Shown piece by piece: positions 11,541-24,877 of a DNA stretch of 64,000 nucleotides (positions are counted from its first letter, which is position 1; every line of letters begins with the position of its first letter). The DNA comes from Nemania diffusa (Eukaryota; Ascomycota; Sordariomycetes; Xylariales; Xylariaceae). A program made the position numbers and the translations under genes. Under the pieces are notes generated by a model that was given only the letters and a program-made list of their open reading frames with translations, ran no database searches and had not been told where the DNA came from. The stretch covers positions 3,544,501-3,608,500 of the forward strand of contig JBBPUQ010000008.1 of the NCBI GenBank assembly GCA_038501195.1, given 5' to 3'.

Positions 11541-14500
11541 ATTAATAAATATTTAATTTAAATATATAATTATTATTTATTTTATATATTTATATATAAT
11601 AAATAAATTATTTTAATTATATAGTTAAATAAAACTATTAATATAATATATTATTTATATTTTTAAAAAAAATATTACTATTTAAAAATTTAAAATTAAA
11701 TTTAAAAATTAATTAAATTTAATTCATTTATTAATTATAACTTTATTTATTATTTTATTTGTTATTTTATTATTTATAAAACTTATTAATAACAAAAATA
11801 AATTTTATAAATTAATTTTATATTAATAATTTAACATAGCAAATTAAAATAACAGTAATAACTTTAAATAAAAAAAAAACTTATTATTAAATAAAATATA
11901 ATTATTATATAAAAAATTTAAATTGATTTTTTTTTGTTGCTAAATAATTATATTATAAAAACAATTTAATTTAGTTATTTTTTTGAAATATAAATATAAA
12001 AGCAATATTTTTAAAAAAATTATAAATATTATTTTTTAATGTTATAATATAACTATATAGTTTATATTTAAAAAACTATTAATTAACTTTTATAATTAAT
12101 ATATTATTAATTGAAATAAAATAAAAATAAAAATTAAATATTTTAAAAAGTTTATTAATAATAAAAATAAGTTTAATATTTAAATTTATAAACTTGTTAA
12201 TAAATTTAAAAAAAATAAAACTACTTTTTATAATAAAAAAAGTTAAATATATTATTTATTTTTTTGATTTAAAAAACTTATTATATAATTAATTAAAATT
12301 TATTATTAATTTATTATTTAATTATTTAATAATATAATTAAAATAATTTAAATATTAATTATTATTTATTATAATTTTAATTAAACTATAATAGTTTAAT
12401 AAGCTTTTGTTAAATATTATTATAAATCTGTTAAATAACTAAATATTTATTAATTTATTTTATATATTAATAGTTTTATTTAAAAAGTAAAATATTTAAA
12501 TTAAAATAAATTTAACTTTTATAAAAATATTTAAATATTAATTTTAATAATAAAACTTTTAAAGCTAATATTAATTTATACTTTATATATAAAAAGTTTT
12601 ATAATAAAATTATTAAAGTTATTTATAATTATTAACAATTGTTTAAATAAAATTAAAAAACTTAAACTTTAAATATAGTTAATTTTAAAAAAACTTTTAT
12701 GTTAATAATAAAGTTAATAAAAGTAAAAAAAAAGTTAAATATTTTTAAAATAATAAATATAAAAAGTTAATTAATAATTAAAAAAAAATATATTAAAATA
12801 ATAACATTTATTTTAATTATAAAAAAAAAATATATATAATTAAATAATATTTTTAAAAAAACAATATATAAATTATTTAAAAAATAAAAAACTATAATAA
12901 ATTTTTTAATTTTAAAATTTTAAAAAATAAATAAAATTAATAAAAAATTTTATATTAATTTAAAAATTTATTATAATTAATTTAAATAATTTATTAAGCT
13001 TTTTTTAAATTATATAAATATAAATTAATAAAATTAATTTTATAACTATTATTTTATATAATATTAAAACTTAAATTAATTTATTAATTAATTAATAATT
13101 AGTTTAAAAAATTAAATATTAATTAAAAACTAAAATTATTAAATTAAAAAAACTAATATTATTAAATAATTATTATAATAAAATAGTTAATAAAATAAAC
13201 TAAATATTAAAAACTATTTTAAAAATTAATAAATATTATTTTTTTAATTAAAAATTAAAAGTTATTAACATTAATTATTAAATAATAATTAATTTAAATT
13301 AACTATTAAAATAAAATATTTTAATAAATTATTAATATAAATAATTTATTTAATTTAATAATATTTTTATTTTTATATAAATCTTTTTATAATTATTATT
13401 TTATTAAAAGCTAAAATTAAAAAAATTATTAATTTAAAAATTTAACAAAATATAAATTAATATAATAAAGTAATTAAAAAACAATATTATATTTTATAAT
13501 AAAATAAAATAAACTTATAAATACAATTTAAATAAAAAAAAATATTTTTAAATATTTTTAAAAAATATTATAAAATAATATATTAATTAATAATTTAATT
13601 TAAAATTTTAAAGTTTAAATTATTAATATAAAAGTTATAACTTAATTAAAATTAAATTATATAAATAATTTAAATTAAACTTATTAAAAAAAGTTTAATA
13701 TATTTAATAAATTAATTTTAATTTAATATATTATAAAAATATTTAATATTAATTAAATAATTAATATTAACATTTTATATAAAAAATAATAAAAATTTTT
13801 TAATAATAAATTAATATTATTTTTATTTAATAAAAACTTAAAATGTATTAAATTAATAAAATAATTAATATTTAAATAATTAATTTATTTAAAAAAGTTT
13901 TTTTTTAAAATTTAATTAATTAAAATATTATTATTTTAATTTAGCTATAACATAGTTTTAAAACTTAATAACAAATTTAAAAATAGTAGTTTTTTATAAT
14001 ATTATATATTAAATTAAATTATTTTTTTAAAAAAAAAATAAAATAAAACAATTATTAAAATTAAAATTTATTAAATTAAATATAAATTTAAATATAATAT
14101 TTGTTTTGTTTATATTTAAACTTTATTTAATTAATAAAAAGTTTTATATTAATTTTTAATAAAAAAAATTAATTTTTAAAAAATTAAATTATTTAAATTT
14201 TTAATTTAAAAAGTATATTATTTAATTATTACAAATTAAAAATATATTAAAAATTTAATATTATTAAAACTTTTAATTAATTATTATTAAAAATTAAATT
14301 TTATTTTTTAATTATATTTTAAATTAAATTAAAAACTTTTTATTAAATAGTTTTATTATTTAATTTAAAAATAAAATTTTATTAATATTTAATTTTATAA
14401 TTTATTTAATTAATTTATTAATATATATATTAATAATATTTTAATTTATTTTAATTAAATTTTAAAATATTAAAAATAATATAAAAAAATAATATATTAT

Positions 14501-14690
14501 TTATATAAAACTAATTTTTAATAAAATATTTATAAGTTTTGTTTTAAAGTTATTATTATTAATTATTTAAATATAATTTTAAAAACTAGTTAAAATATTA
14601 AAATAAACTTAAAAAAATTTAAAAAAATTTTAAATTAAAAATTTAAAAACTTTAAAATTATAATATTAATTAAATTGTTTTTAAATTTAT
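11541..14690 (+). mobile_element. D2, eroded repeat D without insertions
   Basis: The second copy of repeat D, in the same orientation as D1 with a period of about 3.3 kb once the D1 insertions are removed. It is slightly more eroded than D1 and retains both empty sites of the solo LTRs. The same Lys/Asn/Phe-rich eroded frame is present at about 12000-12340. Class unknown. Confidence 0.7.
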
Positions 14691-14828
14691 ATAATTTTAT
14701 AAAAAAATTTATTTATTATATTAATAATATTTTTAAATTATTTATATAATTATTAAAAAAAACTATAAATAAAAATTAAATTTAAAATAATAAAAAAATT
14801 AATTATATTAGTTTTAATATTAGCTTTT

Positions 14829-15052
14829 TAAATATAAACAAATATAAAAGTTTTAAAACATAAGTTTTTTAAAATTATTTTATGTATTTTTTTAATATTA
14901 ATTTTATATAAAACTATTTTATATTAATAACTTAAATAAATAAAAAAAGCTTTTAAGTTTTTTTTTAATTTAATTTTATAAGTTACTTTTTTTAATTTAT
15001 ATTATATTTTTATAAATTTAAATATAAATATTATTTATAATAAACTTTATTA
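14829..15052 (+). repeat. 5' LTR of A1
   Basis: An eroded family A LTR, TATAAAAG near its start and TATAATAAACTTTATTA at its end. It is followed directly by A internal sequence identical in order to that after 42147. The left edge is uncertain by a few bases because of an A-run. Confidence 0.8.
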
Positions 15053-17064
15053 AATAATATAATAAGTTTTATAATTAAACAACTTTATATTTTCAAGTTT
15101 TTTTTTGTTAGCAAATTATATACTATTTATAATATATTATTTAAAGTATATTATTTAAATTAAATCTTTATTATTTAAACACTTTAAGTTTAATATATAT
15201 ATTATAACAAAATATTTTACTTTTTTAAATAATATATATATTTTTTATATTATGTTATTTTATTTAAATTAAATTTTTATTATTTAAATATAACAATTAA
15301 TTAAATTTAACAAATTTTTTATTTTAAATAATTAATTATTACTAAAGTTTTTATAAATTAATATAAATTAAAATAAAAATCTTTATATTATTTTTATATT
15401 TTTATATATTAAAACAGCTATATTAATTTTTTATAATTATATTTAGTTATAATTAATATTTATAATATTTTTAATTAATAGCTTTTTAAATATTAGTTTA
15501 TTTTATATTTAAATAATAACAATTTAGCTTTATTATTTTTTTTATTTTTTTTTTATATAATTTACTAATTTATATTTATATATTTATTTAATTAATAATT
15601 AATAATTAAATATTTTTATAAAGCTTATTTAATTATTATATTTTATATTTTTAAAAAATATTTTTATTTTATTTTTTTATTATATTAATATAACTATTTA
15701 ATTATTTTATTTATTTTATTATATATATTAAATAAAATTATAAAAAAACATAGTTGTAAAAAAAAACAAAAGCTTTTTTATAATTAAAAAGTTTATATTA
15801 AAATTAATTAAGTTTAATATAATAAAACTTTTATAATAGTTTAGTTTTTAATTATAATTAAAACTTTATAGCAATATTATTTTAATGTTTTAAAAACTTT
15901 AAAAGTTTTAATTTTTATATATATAGTTATATATAAAAAAAAAGTTATAAATTATAAACAATATATTGTTTAATTTTAAAATAAATAAAACTATAAATAT
16001 TAAAATAAAAACAACACTTTAAAAATTTAATAATAATTATTATATTTAAAAATATTTTTAAAACCGGTTTAATAATTTTAAAAAAAAAACTGCAAAATAA
16101 AAAAAAAAACTTTTATATTATAAAATATAATAAATATAATAACAGATAATATTTAAATAATAATAATAAAATTTATAATTTAATAATAAATAATTATAAA
16201 TTTTATAAATATAATTATAATAATAATAAAACTAATTTTTAAAACATTAATATTAATTATAAATTATAATAGTTTTATTAATTTATATATATTGTTTATA
16301 TTTATATAGTTTTTATTTTTGTTTATAAATAAATTTTATAAAAAAGCCGACTTTTTATTATAAAATATATTTTATTATTAGTTTTTATATTAAAAATAAA
16401 TATAAAAAAACTTACAATAATATAAATATTAAAAAAACACTTTTTTAAAGTTTTATTAATATTAATAATAAAAGTTGTTAATTTAACAATAGTTATTATA
16501 AATATATTTATATAATATATATTTATAATATTAAATAATATATTTTTTTTAATTATAACTATTTTATTTATTTAATAAATTATATAAAAATATTTTATAT
16601 AATAGTTTATTATAATATTTTATTATATATTAATATTAGTTTTAATTTTTAGTTTTTAATTGTAAATATTAATAATATTAAATATTTAAGCTTTAATATT
16701 AATTATTTAAAACTTTTAATTTTAAAAAATCGTTTAATAATAATAATAAAAACAATAACAATAAAAATAATAATTTATTAAATTATAATTTTAATAATAA
16801 TAAAAACAATATATTATGTTTTTTATTTATATAATTTTATAATTTTATAAAAAAAAATATTAACTTAATAATTTAATAAATAAAATAGCACTTTTAACTT
16901 TATTAATATTAATTTTTAATATTAATATTATTTTAAATAAATAAATATTAACTAGTTTAAATTTAACTATAAAAATTATAATAATATAAATATAGTTATT
17001 AATAATAATAAATTAATTTTTATTAATATATATTACTTTATTAAACAATTTAAAATTAACTAAA
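15053..17064 (+). mobile_element. A1 internal region (gag side), 3'-truncated
   Basis: It aligns in direct orientation with 42148 to about 44410 of A3. It includes the ATT/AAT/ACA-rich stretch at 16738-16810 that in A3 (44098-44135) reads as Asn codons. Recognisable A sequence stops near 17051; about 13 bases of uncertain origin follow before the LTR of B2. The rest of A1 (protease, RT, integrase, 3' LTR) is not adjacent, so the element was cut at the B2 border. It is more eroded than A3. Confidence 0.75.
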
Positions 17065-17263
17065 TATAAAAATTATATTATATAATATAAATATAATTAT
17101 TTTATAAAATAATTATTAATTTTAAAAAGTAATTATAATAAATTATTTTTATTTAAAAGTTAATATTATATATTATATTTTTTAAATATTAACTAGTTAA
17201 TATTTAGTTTATATTTATTATATATATAATATAATATAATATAATAATAATTGCTTTTTTATA
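17065..17263 (-). repeat. 3' LTR of B2
   Basis: An eroded family B LTR in minus orientation, beginning TATAAAAATTATATTA (ancestral TGTAAAAGTTGCA) and ending GCTTTTTTATA. It matches 31606-31805 in the same orientation. The flanks do not form a target duplication: CTAAA on the left, TTATT beyond the other LTR. Confidence 0.8.
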
Positions 17264-17329
17264 TTCTTTTTTTTAAAGTATTAATTTTTAATATTAATTA
17301 ATATTATTAATTTTACTATTGTTAATTTA
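17264..17329 (-). mobile_element. 3' end of B2 internal region, cut off by B1
   Basis: These 66 bp are the reverse complement of 24613-24678, the stretch just before the 3' LTR in B1, including the polypurine tract. They continue the B2 internal region that resumes at 24878; the last five bases, ATTTA, are the target duplication of B1. Confidence 0.8.
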
Positions 17330-17529
17330 TATAAAAAAGCAGCTACTACTGCGCTATATTGCGCTACATGTATAGCAGACACAAGCTAAGCATTAGCTAG
17401 TTAGTACTTAAAAAAACATAATACACAGAATTAATTCTTAAATAAAAGTAATTTATTACAACTATTTTTTAAAATTAGCAATTATTTTGTAAAACAATTA
17501 TATTTATATTATATACTGCAACTTTTACA
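17330..17529 (+). repeat. 5' LTR of B1
   Basis: A 200-bp LTR, the best preserved of the family, with GCAGCTACTACTGCGC near its start and GCAACTTTTACA at its end. It aligns over its full length with 24679-24877 and, in reverse, with 17065-17263 and 31606-31805. Confidence 0.9.
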
Positions 17530-17556
17530 CTTTTTTATTTTTATACTAAATATTGC

Positions 17557-18050
17557 AACATAATAGCTAATAAGCTAAAAAGTAAAGTAATTAAATTATA
17601 AACTGCTGTATAGTCAGATATTAACTGCAATAAATTAAAAAAGAACTTTTTTAATAAAAACGTGTTTTTAAAGAACTAACAAAATTTAATACTTCGATTT
17701 AAAAATACTCCGCTTTTGCAAAAACAAGCTTTTGCAGAACTACTAGTTATTGTTTAATAATTGCCCGTTAAAAAAATACTACTTTAAATAATACAGCTAA
17801 TAAACTAAAACATATAGCTGAATATATAATTAGTTAAATTACTTAGTTTAAAGATTGCTTAACTAATAATTAAAAATAACATTAAATATTTAATTTATAA
17901 TTGTAAAAAGTTTAATTAAAAAGCTATTATAGCTGAAATAAAAAATTAAATTGCTGCAATTAAAAAAAGTAACTAATAAAAGCTAAAATATAGCAACTTA
18001 ATATAAATTATTTAAATATTAAACTAAACATTATAAAATATTTTAACTAA
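17557..18050 (+). pseudogene. gag-like frame of B1
   Basis: A single plus-strand frame starting 28 bp after the LTR reads for more than 100 codons with Lys, Leu, Ala, Gln and Asn-rich content. It is interrupted only by TAA and TAG, never TGA. That is the pattern expected when CAA and CAG glutamine codons are hit by C-to-T change. Stretches such as LLQKQAFAELLVIV (17716-17757) and AIIAEIKN (17923-17946) look like real protein rather than AT noise. The position after the 5' LTR points to Gag, possibly with a coiled coil. The start codon is lost. No zinc knuckle is visible. Confidence 0.55.
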
Positions 18051-19799
18051 TTAATAGTTATATTATAAAATTTTAAAATATTTAAAATTAAAAGTACAAA
18101 CTACTTTAAAAAACTTTTAAAAGTTTATTAAAAAAAAAATATAAACTTTAAACTGTTTAAACATATTTTTTAAATATAGTTTATAAAAATTTATTAAAGC
18201 AAAAATAAAACTTTTAAAAACTTTTTTTTAAAATAATAAGTTTTAATATATAAACTAAAAAACAAAAATTAATTAAATAATAACTTTAAGTTAATATTTA
18301 ACTATTAGTATAAGCTACAAAAAAGTATTAAAAAGTTGTTTATTTAACAATAGATTTTATTAAATAATATAGTAACAGTATTATATAAAGCAAAAAAACA
18401 ATAAAGTATATAATAAACAAACAAACTATTTAAGTTTATTTTTAAACAATTATATATTAAAAATATATTAAATAAGTATAGCTATATTAATAATATTTAA
18501 TTTAGTAAGTTAATTTAAACTAAAAATTAACTATATAAACAAAAAAATTATTAATAAAACAAAAACTATAATAAGTTACAATATATAAAAACAAATAAAT
18601 TATTTTTTTGTTTTTATTGTAATAAATTTAAATATTTAGTTAAAAATTACTAAAAAAAACATTATAATATATAAATAATAAATAATTAAAAAATATACAA
18701 AATTTAATTGTTAATATTAAAATATTTTAAAAAAGTATAAAATATTAAAATTATTTAGTTTAATATTAAAAAAAAAATTAAAAAACAAACTAAAATAAAA
18801 TAATATATTCAATTTATTTTAGCTAAAAATTTTTAAATGTTTAATATAAACAAACTATTTAAAGTTTTAATTATTTTTAAATTATATAACAAAAAGCTGT
18901 AAAAACAAATAATAGTAAATATAAATACAAAAATATAAATAAATACTATTTATAAAAATTTAATATAAAAAAAGCTTTAATTAATTAATATATAAATTTT
19001 ATTTTTATTAAGTTTTAATAGTAAATTTTTATATTATTAAAAAGTTTATAAAATAATATTAAAAATAACTAATATTAAAAATGTTTATAAATTTTTTATA
19101 TAAATATTTTTTATTATTAAATATAATTAGTTAATATTTAAGTTTTTATTATTAAAACTAAATATAAAACAATTAAAAATTATTTTAAATATTATATTAA
19201 ATTAGTAATACTTTAAAAAGTTTAAAAAAATAAACTTTAAAAAGTTTATTAATATAATAATTAAAAATAAATATATTTTTATTATAAACTTTATAAATAT
19301 AAAACTAAATAAAGAATTTTTTTTTAAAAAAATTAATAATAAAGTTTAATTAAAATAAATCAATTTATTACAATGTTTTAAAAACTTTTATTATATATAT
19401 TTTAAATAAAATATAAAAAAGTTATTAGTTTTAAATAAAATAAAATATATAATTAATTTAATAAAAAAAGTAAAAGTATTTTTTAAACTTATATATTTTA
19501 TTATAAAAATTTAACAAAAAGTGTTTAAAAAATATTTAATAAAAAATTAATATTTAAAAAAAATCTAATATTTAAAAGTAAACATAGAAACATTTATACT
19601 ATTTATATTTAAAAAAAACAGTATAATATAATTATATATAAACTATAAAAAATTAAATAAAGTTATTATAAAAAATAAATATTTTTTATTTTTAATTTTA
19701 AAAATTATAAACTATTTAAAATTTATAAAAGTATTTTTTAAACTAAATTTAAAAAATATTTATTATTAAATTTAAATCAAATTTAGTAATAAATAAAAA

Positions 19800-19990
19800 A
19801 CTGTTTTTTAAATATGCTATAATTATTTTAAATATATAGTAATATTATTTAAACTAATTAATGCTTTAATAATATTTTAAGTTTATATATATAAAGCTTT
19901 AATAAAATTAATAAATTATATTTATATAGTTTATTTAAACAATATTGTTATTTTTTTTAATATAAAAAAAAAATATAAAATTTATTTTTA
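19800..19990 (+). pseudogene. Reverse transcriptase remnant of B1
   Basis: In one frame the palm region of a Ty3/gypsy reverse transcriptase is recognisable. FKLINA at 19848-19865 corresponds to the family's FGLTNA block. About 22 codons later YLNNIVIF (from 19932) corresponds to YLDDI[LV]IF, with both catalytic aspartates turned to Asn by G-to-A change in GAT/GAC. In-frame stops are TAA. The distance between the blocks and their order fit the family, so this identifies B as gypsy rather than copia. It is catalytically dead. Confidence 0.75.
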
Positions 19991-22900
19991 ATTAGTTTAT
20001 AAACATTTAAAATAGTATTAGTTATTTATAAAACTATTAAAATGTAATTTTTTTAAAAAAAAAATAAAATTTTTAAAATTTGTTATAAATACTAAAAATA
20101 TTAAAATAAACAGTAAACAAATAAATATAATTAAAAAATAAAAAATATTTAAGTTAATATATAATATATAAGTATTTTTAAGTTTTATAAATTTTTATTA
20201 AAAATTTATTACAAAATATTTATAAATAATAATATTTATTATAATATTACTAAAAAAAAATATAAATATAAACTAGTTTATATTTAAATAAACTTAAAAA
20301 ACAAAAAAAACTTTTTAAATAATTAAAAAAGCGTTTATAAATATAACAATTTTGTAATATTAAAATAATTAATTAAAAATACAAATTAAAACTAATATAT
20401 TAACAAAAGTAATATTAAATATATTATTTTAATTATATAAATTAAAATAATAATTAATTATTTATTAGTTATATAAATTTATTAATATAAAAATAAAATA
20501 AGTTATAAAATAATAAAAACTACTAGTTATAGTAAAAAGTTATAAATATTAAAAATAATATTTAAAAAAAACTATATATATTTTTATAATATAAACTAAT
20601 TATATAACATTTTAAAATATAGTTAATTTTTTTATATAAAACTTTTATAGTTAATTAATATAATAAATATATAAATTAGTTTAATTCGATTTTAAAATTT
20701 AATATTAATTAAAAGTTATTAATTTTATAAACAATTTATTAAAAAAACCTAATTATATAGTAAACGAAATTTAATACAAAAATATAATTTTAATATTATA
20801 AAAAAAACTGCAATTAATAAATAATTTATTTATATAAGTTTAATAAATTATAATTATAATATTATATATAAAAAAAAAAAAAAAATATTAAAACAATTAA
20901 TTTAAGCTTTTTAAAAAGTATTAATTAAATATTATTTAATTAAATTTTTAACAATTATAATTTAAATAATAAATTTAAATATTTATAAAAAGTTATATTT
21001 TTGCTATATAGTTATAAATAATTTTTAAAAAATATAAAATAAAAAATATAGTTATAAATACTTTGTTTATTAAATATATACAGTTATAACAGTTTATATA
21101 TTAATAATTATTAAATTAGTTTAAATAAATATTAATTAGTTTATATTTATATTATAAAAATATAATATTAAAACTATTGTTTATAATTAATATATTTTAT
21201 ATTTTATAACTAAAAAGTTAATTAAAAATAAAATAATATTTTAATTATAAACTTTAAAAAAATTTTACGATATAGTTAAAAAACTATAAATTAAAAACTT
21301 AAATATTGTAATATTTATTAAAATTATTTGCTAATATATTAAAACTAAAAAAAGTTATTATATAAATAATAATAAAACGTTTTTATTTAAAAATTGTTTT
21401 ATATTTTTAAATTAAAAAGTTTTATTTTAATAAATTATTTATTAATATTATAATAATTTTAAAATAAATTATATAAAAAAAAATAAAACAGCTAAATTAT
21501 TATAACAGAAATTTTATTAAAAAAAGCTAAAATAAAACATTTATAAATATGTTATAAATTATTAAATATATAATAAAACTAAACAATTTAAATATAAACT
21601 TTATAAAAAATTATAAATACTGCTTTTATTAAATTAACTGTTTTAAAAAATTAGTTTAAATTTTATTATAAAATTATTTTAATATATTAAAGCTAATAAA
21701 ATTAAATATAATATAGTTTTAATAATTGTTAATTATTTTATAAAAACAGTATTATTTATATTTATTATAAAAACTTTTAATATTATTAAATTAATATAAA
21801 TATTATATAAATAAATAAAATATAAATTTAATTTGCTAAAAAAAATTATAAGCAATAAAAACAAGCTAATTATAAACTATTTTTAAAAAAAATTTTATAA
21901 CAAAAAAAAAATTAAACAGTAATTGTTTACTATTTAATATTTATAAATTAATAAATAAATAAAATATATTTATTAAACTTTTAAAAAATACTTAAAAATA
22001 TATACTATTTAAAAACTAAATATATAATTTAAAATATTTTAAAAAGTAAAATTTATATATAATAATAGTATATATATTATTATTAAATATTTATTTTTTA
22101 AAGTTTTATATAATTACTATTTCAAAATTATAAAATTTGTTTTAAAAAAACTATAATTAAAAATATAAAAAATAAAAAAAAAACTACAACAAATTGTAAC
22201 TGTTTAAAAAATGTTTAATAAATATTAAACTAAAACTATAAAAATAATAAAAAAAAACTATAATAAAAAATATATAATAAAAAAATATAAAATAAAAAAA
22301 ACAATTAAACTATTTATAACTTATTTTTGATTTAAATATAACTAAAAATTAACTTTTATATATATTAAAATAAAAGTTATAAAAAAAATAAAATTACAAA
22401 TATATTAAATAAAATTATTTTTGCAATATTTAAAAATATATAATGTATTTTTTGTATTATTTTTAAAACTATAAACTAAATATTAAAAAAATAAAAAATA
22501 ATTAATATTTTTTGAATTAAAAAATAAACAAAAAAAATAAATAATAAAAAATATAGTTTATTATAAAAAAAACAAAAATATATTAAAATATTTAATAAAA
22601 TAAAAAAGCTAGTTTATTAAATATAATATATAAAAATTAAAAAAACATTTAATTAATATAAAAGTTTTTTTTATAAAATATAAGCAAAAAATAAAAAAAT
22701 TATATATAAAATAAAATAATTTAGTTTAAAATTAAAAATAATATAAATAATAATATTTTATTATAATAATTATTAAAAAATATAAATAATAAAAAAAAAA
22801 ATAGTTAATTAAAAAATTAGTTTATTAAATAAAATTAAAAAAATTATTAAAAATTAAGTTTTATTAGTAAAAGTTAATAAAAATTTTATTAGTACAAAAA

Positions 22901-24279
22901 TTTAAAAAAAAAACAAATATTAAATATTAATAAAAAAAAATTTTAAAAAAAAAACTATTAATAAAAGTTAATAAAAACTAAAAAATTATAAAACAATTAA
23001 AAAATAATTTATAAAAATTATTGCAATAAAATAAAGTTTAAAATTAATAATAAATTAATAAATAAATATTAAATATTTTATAAATAAATTTATAAAAATA
23101 GCTAAATATAATATAAATTAAAAAAAAGTTTTATTAAAACTTAAAAAAATTACTATTAAAACAAAAAAAAAGAACTATTAAGTTTAATTAATAATAATAT
23201 ATTAAATGTTAAATATATATAAAATAAATTTATTATTATTATTTAAATAACTAAATTAATATATTTATATTTAAAAAAATACTATATAATATAAAAATAA
23301 AAATTTTATAAAACAGTTGTTTTAGTTTTAGCAATTTTAATATTAATATTATTTTAAAATAATAAGTTTATATTAAAAAACTAAATAAAATTTATATAAT
23401 AATATTTTATTAATTAATTAATAGCTGTTTTAATAAATATAAAAAAGCTAATATTAAAAATATAAAAACAAATATTAAAATAAAAAAAAAAAGCAAAGTT
23501 TTAGTTATATTTTAATTATATAGTAGTAAAAATATAACAAGCTTTTTTTTTAGTTATAAATTAATTAATAATAAAATATTAAAAAAAATAATTAAAAATT
23601 ATTAAATAAATATAAATTATAAAAAAAATATTTAAAAAATTTATAATTAATATTTTTAACTAAAAAGTTAAAAAATATTAAATAATAATAGTTTTAATTT
23701 AAATAATTATTAAACATTTAAAATTAAAAGTAGTAAAAATAATATATTTTTTTTTTTAAATTGTTTTATATAAAACAAAATTAGTTTTTTTTAAAATATA
23801 TATATAGTAATTTTAATATAAAATATATTTATTAATTATTTAAGCAGTATTAATTTAATAATAAAAAAAAACGTTTTTTATATAAATAATAAAACTAAAA
23901 AAAAATTTAGTAAATTTTTAAATAGCACTTAAAAAAAAAAAAAAAATTTAAAAATATTAAAAATTTTAATATATAAAACAATAAATAATTATAAATTATA
24001 AAAATAACTTATAATAAAATAAACTATATAGTTATATATATATAAAATATATTTAGTATTATTAAATAAAATTAATATATATAAACAATATATTTAAAAA
24101 TTAAAATATGTTTTAATAATATATTAAAAACAAAACTTTATATTAAAAACATTTTAAATTTAAAACTTTTTATTATTGTTGTTTTTTTTAACAAATATTT
24201 TATAATTAAAATACTGCTAGTTTTATTTTTTATTAAAAAAATAAGTTTTAACAAAAGTTTTTTGCAACATTATAACAAA

Positions 24280-24440
24280 TAATAAAAAATTAAAAAAAAA
24301 TTAAAAAAAAAAAAAAATTAAAAAAAAAAAAAAAATAAAAATAAAAATAAAAATAAAAATATAAATAAATAATTAATTAATAAAAAACTAAAAAAAAAAA
24401 ACTAAAAAATAACTATAAAATTTATAAAACATATAAAAAA
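24280..24440. repeat. A-rich simple-sequence tail of B1
   Basis: A-runs and an AAAAT pentanucleotide series (about 24334-24360) near the 3' end of B1. The inverted copy B2 has the matching T-rich stretch at about 25085-25210, so the tract is part of the element. The B2 copy still shows CGG in the run. Confidence 0.6.
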
Positions 24441-24678
24441 AAAAAAAAAAATATATAATAATATATATAAAAATTAATTAAAATATAAAAGTTAAATATT
24501 TATTTATAAAAATATAAAAATATTTTTTATATTTATAAATAAATATATATTTAATATATATAATATAACTAATAAATTTAATATTAATTTTATAAATACA
24601 AAAGTATATAAATTAATAATAACAAAGTTAACAATATTAATTAATATTAAAAACTAATGCTTTAAAAAAAAAAATAGT

Positions 24679-24877
24679 ATAAAAAAGCAGCTACTACTAT
24701 ATTATGTTATATTATATATATAATAAATATAAATTAAACATTAGCTAGTTAATATTTAAAAAAATATAACATATAGAATTAATTTTTAAATAAAAATAAT
24801 TTACTATAACTATTTTTTAAAATTAGCAATTATTTTATAAAGCAACTGCACTTATATTATATATTGCAACTTTTACA
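24679..24877 (+). repeat. 3' LTR of B1
   Basis: A 199-bp copy of the B LTR, more eroded in its first half than the 5' copy (GCGC and CACAAGC are lost) but with ACTGCACTTATATT preserved. It is followed by the target duplication ATTTA. Confidence 0.9.

Larger units (their letters stand above)
17330..24877 (+). mobile_element. B1, complete RIP-eroded Ty3/gypsy element inside B2
   Basis: A full-length element of 7,548 bp with direct LTRs at 17330-17529 and 24679-24877. A perfect 5-bp target duplication ATTTA lies at 17325-17329 and 24878-24882. A polypurine tract (A-run ending in TAG) sits just before the 3' LTR, so plus is the sense strand. LTR ends are TATAAAAAAGC...CTTTTACA, TA being the expected eroded form of TG. 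Order: LTR, gag-like frame from 17557, reverse transcriptase around 19800-19990, then eroded RNase H/integrase sequence, an A-rich tail at 24280-24440, and the LTR. Gag is the best preserved part. It inserted 66 bp from the 3' LTR of B2, in opposite orientation. Confidence 0.9.

Noticed and set aside
17065..24877. A DNA transposon with 265-bp terminal inverted repeats
   Set aside because: 17065-17329 and 24613-24877 are inverted copies, but they are explained by B1 inserted in B2. The ATTTA duplication sits at 17325-17329 and 24878-24882, and B1 has direct LTRs and an RT motif.
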